This document shows, in pieces, positions 60,603 to 64,000 of a stretch of 64,000 bases of DNA. Source of the DNA: Clostridium sp. SY8519 (GTDB lineage: Bacteria > Bacillota > Clostridia > Lachnospirales > Lachnospiraceae); assembly GCF_000270305.1 (NCBI RefSeq), contig NC_015737.1, positions 2,232,501-2,296,500 on the forward strand, read 5' to 3'. Under the pieces are notes generated by a model. It was not told where the DNA came from and ran no database searches. It saw nothing but the letters and a program-made list of their open reading frames with translations. The position numbers and the translations under genes are program-made. The first letter of the stretch is position 1, and each line of letters begins with the position of its first letter.

Positions 60603-60809
60603 GGCGGCAGGAGTCAGCAGTTTTGCTGGTAAAGGGATTGAATAAAAGAGAGAAGAAAATGTATAATGTACATAAACGATATAACTCCTTACAACGAAGG
60701 TTTGCTGAAAAAAGTAATGAAGGAAGGGATTCGCATATATGGATAAGGGCTTATTTGTGTTAGAATAATTATCTAAAAGAGTATTCGATCCCATAAATGG
60801 AGAGAGAAA
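60603..60809. other. A+T-rich gap before the surface protein gene
   Basis: About 200 bases with no gene. It contains TAGAAT around 60761-60766 as a possible -10 with no good -35, and GGAGAGAG (60799-60806) as the ribosome binding site of the next gene. Confidence 0.5.
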
Positions 60810-63800
60810 ATGAAAAAAATAAATGTGAAATATTATTGGCTGCTCTTTGTACTGTCTGTGGTTTTTTCCATCATGATAATGCCTTGTCGTGTAAGTGCTG
60901 ATGCTGAACATCCTAATCAGGAAGAGGCCATCGCATGGGTAAATCAGAGAGCAGCAGAATCCTGGTGTAAAAATTTGGACAATTTTGCTGGCTGCCAGTG
61001 TGTAGATTTGATTCAGGCCTATTATAATTATCTTGTTGGTTCTAAACAAAGTGGAAATGCAATTGACTATGCTTCAAATACGCCTCCTGATGGATGGAAA
61101 ATCGTAAACGGATCACCTCGACCCGGGGACGTGGTTGTATGGGGTAAATATGTTAATGTCGGGGATAATAATGTTGGAAACGAATATACCAACAGCGAAT
61201 TTGGGCATATAGGAATTGTAACGGCAATCATCGATGGGACATATATGTCTACAGTAGAAACGAATACATTATCCGGTCCCGCAGCAAGTACAAAAACAAG
61301 GCGGATTGATTCTGCATTGTGTTTTATCAGACCCAAATTTGATTTTATTCCTCCAGAGGTAACTGGTGATGGAAAGGTGATACTCAAAGGATCTTATGGT
61401 GGGTTATCTTCTTCTGGAAATTCCAGTGGATTTAGATTTAACCTTAGTTTTACGGTTACAGATAATTGTGGAATTGATCACATATCTGTATTGCAGCGAG
61501 AGTTTGGTCAGAATGATTCACAGCTAGTATCTGTTTATGAACTTAGCTGCACTGATAAAGAAGATAAGAAGAAACAAGATGTTGTATGTACACTTACAGC
61601 ACCAGAAGGTATTTATTATTATAAGGTAATTGCAACTGATGAAGACGGGAATTCTAGGACGCAATGGCTTAACAACACAGTGAATCTTTATGAAGTAAGA
61701 ACTTCTGATACGGGAACCTACAAGGTTACTGCAGATAAAGCTGTATTGCATTTAGCGCCATGGGCTAAAGTGAATGGCAAGTCTACGAACACAGGTGTAT
61801 CTGCGCTGAAAGGAACAAAACTCGATGTTATTGGATCTTATACAAATCCGAATAACGGACATGTGTGGTATCAAATCGGAAATGAAAGGTGGATTTATTC
61901 AGAACGTGTAAAAAAATGCAGCTGGTTCAGTAATTTTATAGATGGACTATTTTCGATTTTTGGTGGTTCACAAGGCGGATATAGCGTTGAACGGGTAGTT
62001 TATACGAACGGTCAGGTCGTAGACCCATCATCAGAGGATGAATCAAAATCATCGATCAGTTATCGATTTGTTGATTCGGCGCCAGATGAGATCGACACAG
62101 TGGATGATGATGGCAATTCAGAAGCACCTGTCGGATCTTATAAGGTCAGTTTTGATGCAAATGGAGGTGTCAGCAGTGCATCGCTGAAATATGTAAAGGA
62201 AGGAAATGAGTATGGTACTTTGCCGACTGCTTCCCGATCCGGCTATAGCTTTGCCGGCTGGTACACCAAATCTGAAGGCGGAACAGAGATACTGGCGAAT
62301 AGTATCTGCGAAGGGGATATTACACTCTATGCGCAGTGGAGTGAAAAAGTATCAGATTCTGGTTCTTGTGGCGAGAATCTTACATATAACCTCAGGTCAG
62401 ATGGAACGTTAATAATTTCCGGAAGTGGTGCCATGACAAGTGCACCGTGGTATACAAAAGGACTGAATAAAAATATTGTAGAAGTCATCCTGCCGGATGG
62501 ATTGACAAGTATATATAGCAATGCATTCAGTGGGTCTAATCTGTATGAAATTGTAATACCGAGCAGCGTAACCAAAATTGGAGCATCTGCCTTTTCTTCA
62601 GCATCCGGACTGCAAGGAAAGGTAACGCTATCATCCAATATAACGGATATTGAGGCATATGCCTTCAGTGGATGCAGTTCTCTGGAAGAGATTGAGATCA
62701 GATCATCAAAAGCTGTTTTGGGAAGAGCGGCATTCAGAGGAACAAGCGGTGTACAGAAGGTGACACTGCCGGCGGATATCAAATGGGAATATAGCCGCGG
62801 TGCTGATAGCGGTGCTGATACATTTTTAGGCTGCGGAGCAAAAGAAATTGTGTATACAGCCGGAGAGACAGGCGTCATGACCGATGCCGTGCCAGGGAGC
62901 GAGAACAATTGTTATACAGGAGGCGTATGCTACGGAACGCGGGCAAATGTGGAGAAGATCACGTTTGAAAAAGGAATCACGCATATCGGAAATTATACCT
63001 GCTATTGTAGTGGCAGCGACAGAGCATATCCGAACCTGAAGCAGGTGAACTTCCCTGAAGGGCTGGAAAGTATCGGAGAATATGCGTTTTATAATGCAGG
63101 AGGGACGTTTGACTGTACGCTGCCGTCGAGTCTGAAGGAAGTAGGGCAATATGCATTTAGTTCCTGTGGAATCACCGGAAATATCGCTGCGGGCTGTGAG
63201 TTTACGTCATTAGGACAATCTGCTTTTGGTGGAGCATCCGGACTGCAGGGGAAGGTAACGCTGTCATCCAATATAACGGATATTGGGGCATATGCCTTCA
63301 GTGGATGCAGTTCTCTGGAAGAGATTGAGATCAGATCATCAAAAGCTGTTTTGGGAAGAGCGGCATTCAGAGGAACAAGCGGTGTACAGAAGGTGACACT
63401 GCCGGCGGATATCAAATGGGAATATAGCCGCGGTGCTGATAGCGGTGCTGATACATTTTTAGGCTGCGGAGCAAAAGAAATTGTGTATACAGCCGGAGAG
63501 ACAGGCGTCATGACCGATGCCGTGCCAGGGAGCGAGAACAATTGTTATACAGGAGGCGTATGCTACGGAACGCGGGCAAATGTGGAGAAGATCACGTTTG
63601 AAAAAGGAATCACGCATATCGGAAATTATACCTGCTATTGTAGTGGCAGCGACAGAGCATATCCGAACCTGAAGCAGGTGAACTTCCCTGAAGGGCTGGA
63701 AAGTATCGGAGAATATGCGTTTTATAATGCAGGAGGGACGTTTGACTGTACGCTGCCGTCGAGTCTGAAGGAAGTAGGGCAATATGCATTTAGTTCCTGT

Positions 63801-64000
63801 GGAATCACCGGAAATATCGCTGCGGGCTGTGAGTTTACGTCATTAGGACAATCTGCTTTTGGTGGAGCATCCGGACTGCAGGGGAAGGTAACGCTGTCAT
63901 CCAATATAACGGATATTGGGGCATATGCCTTCAGTGGATGCAGTTCTCTGGAAGAGATTGAGATCAGATCATCAAAAGCTGTTTTGGGAAGAGCGGCATT
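60810..64000 (+). CDS. secreted CHAP-domain protein with BspA-like leucine-rich repeats (partial, open at window end)
   Basis: 1063 codons are seen without a stop. A signal peptide covers residues 1-31 (YYWLLFVLSVVFSIMIM, then VSA). A CHAP amidase/peptidase domain (about 45-165) has the cysteine in CVDLIQAYY (C64), His133 in FGHIGIV and E150/N152 in VETNT. An SH3-like domain (about 303-366) has YKVTADKAVLHLAP and WYQIGNERWIYSE. A Listeria-Bacteroides-type repeat (about 443-509, FDANGG...GWYTK...LYAQW) follows. From about 510 on are LRR_5/BspA-like repeats (IGAYAFSGCSSLEEI). CHAP enzymes cut peptidoglycan; the rest suits surface display or binding. The A+T content is higher than in the rest of the window. 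GGAGAGAG precedes the ATG. Confidence 0.85.
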   Translation, partial: MKKINVKYYWLLFVLSVVFSIMIMPCRVSADAEHPNQEEAIAWVNQRAAESWCKNLDNFAGCQCVDLIQAYYNYLVGSKQSGNAIDYASNTPPDGWKIVNGSPRPGDVVVWGKYVNVGDNNVGNEYTNSEFGHIGIVTAIIDGTYMSTVETNTLSGPAASTKTRRIDSALCFIRPKFDFIPPEVTGDGKVILKGSYGGLSSSGNSSGFRFNLSFTVTDNCGIDHISVLQREFGQNDSQLVSVYELSCTDKEDKKKQDVVCTLTAPEGIYYYKVIATDEDGNSRTQWLNNTVNLYEVRTSDTGTYKVTADKAVLHLAPWAKVNGKSTNTGVSALKGTKLDVIGSYTNPNNGHVWYQIGNERWIYSERVKKCSWFSNFIDGLFSIFGGSQGGYSVERVVYTNGQVVDPSSEDESKSSISYRFVDSAPDEIDTVDDDGNSEAPVGSYKVSFDANGGVSSASLKYVKEGNEYGTLPTASRSGYSFAGWYTKSEGGTEILANSICEGDITLYAQWSEKVSDSGSCGENLTYNLRSDGTLIISGSGAMTSAPWYTKGLNKNIVEVILPDGLTSIYSNAFSGSNLYEIVIPSSVTKIGASAFSSASGLQGKVTLSSNITDIEAYAFSGCSSLEEIEIRSSKAVLGRAAFRGTSGVQKVTLPADIKWEYSRGADSGADTFLGCGAKEIVYTAGETGVMTDAVPGSENNCYTGGVCYGTRANVEKITFEKGITHIGNYTCYCSGSDRAYPNLKQVNFPEGLESIGEYAFYNAGGTFDCTLPSSLKEVGQYAFSSCGITGNIAAGCEFTSLGQSAFGGASGLQGKVTLSSNITDIGAYAFSGCSSLEEIEIRSSKAVLGRAAFRGTSGVQKVTLPADIKWEYSRGADSGADTFLGCGAKEIVYTAGETGVMTDAVPGSENNCYTGGVCYGTRANVEKITFEKGITHIGNYTCYCSGSDRAYPNLKQVNFPEGLESIGEYAFYNAGGTFDCTLPSSLKEVGQYAFSSCGITGNIAAGCEFTSLGQSAFGGASGLQGKVTLSSNITDIGAYAFSGCSSLEEIEIRSSKAVLGRAA
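62601..64000 (+). repeat. 633-bp tandem repeats in the CHAP/LRR gene
   Basis: Units start at 62601, 63234 and 63867, with a period of exactly 633 bases (211 codons, in frame). The first and second units differ at four positions, all within the first 60 bases; the rest is identical. The third unit matches the second as far as the window shows (134 bases). The array continues beyond 64000. Confidence 0.95.

Noticed and set aside
1..64000. tRNA, rRNA, SRP RNA or tmRNA genes
   Set aside because: I looked for CCA-ending cloverleaf and GTTCGA-type arms and for conserved rRNA stretches, and saw none on either strand. A covariance search could still find a small RNA.

Overview
The window looks like the chromosome of a strictly anaerobic Clostridia bacterium of the Lachnospiraceae type. 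Supporting signs are pyruvate:ferredoxin oxidoreductase, 2-hydroxyacyl-CoA dehydratase-type iron-sulfur proteins, AGGAGG ribosome binding sites, an inorganic pyrophosphatase with CBS and DRTGG domains, DUF4364 and DUF512 proteins, and housekeeping gene order typical of gut Firmicutes. No rRNA, tRNA or CRISPR array was recognised. Most of the window is densely packed core genome on the + strand. The last 4 kb is visibly richer in A+T and looks acquired.

Layout. 1-454: tail of acetate kinase, then rpmF with a consensus promoter and a strong terminator. 529-8141: a Mrp/Mnh-type cation/proton antiporter operon with unusual architecture: E, F, G, a DUF4040+MnhB fusion, C, and three separate NuoL/M/N-like subunits, with an extra 47-residue membrane peptide at 6272-6415. 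8232-9542: secreted protein with a degenerate transglutaminase-like domain. 9722-18093: plsX-acpP, then rnc-smc-ftsY and threonine deaminase. 18203-22438: ylxM-ffh-rpsP-khpA, rimM-trmD and rplS (signal recognition, ribosome and tRNA maturation).

22574-28854 (- strand) is the most intriguing locus. It encodes a fatty acyl-AMP ligase/carrier/thioester-reductase fusion (1071 aa), followed by a DUF2229 protein, an HgdB-like protein and an HgdC-like ATPase activase. The last three match the parts of the large PlsA-type plasmalogen enzyme, here as separate genes. A lipid aldehyde or vinyl-ether pathway is a reasonable inference, but it is unproven.

29069-34998 carries a COG2426 membrane protein, lepB, rbgA, rnhB, a YraN protein, pgeF and an ABC-F ATPase. 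35481-39026 is PFOR (nifJ). 39157-47455 holds a DUF512 radical-SAM-like protein, der, plsY, gpsA, dut, a coiled-coil membrane protein, a manganese pyrophosphatase and a flavin reductase. DUF4364 lies on the opposite strand. 48403-54785 is rho, rpmE, DUF1385, prmC, prfA and a HAD phosphatase; rho has a 13-residue repeat array inserted before its RNA-binding domain. 54977-59688 has a universal stress protein, a membrane glycerophosphodiesterase and a secreted tannase-like esterase. 59973-60602 is a decayed IS605-type TnpB. From 60810 to the window end runs a CHAP-domain surface protein with BspA-like leucine-rich repeats, containing 633-bp tandem repeats that are almost identical in DNA and continue past the window.

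Many transcription signals can be read directly: promoters with 17-bp spacers, often with a TGn extended -10, and stem-loop plus T-run terminators. The main operons can therefore be delimited from sequence alone.
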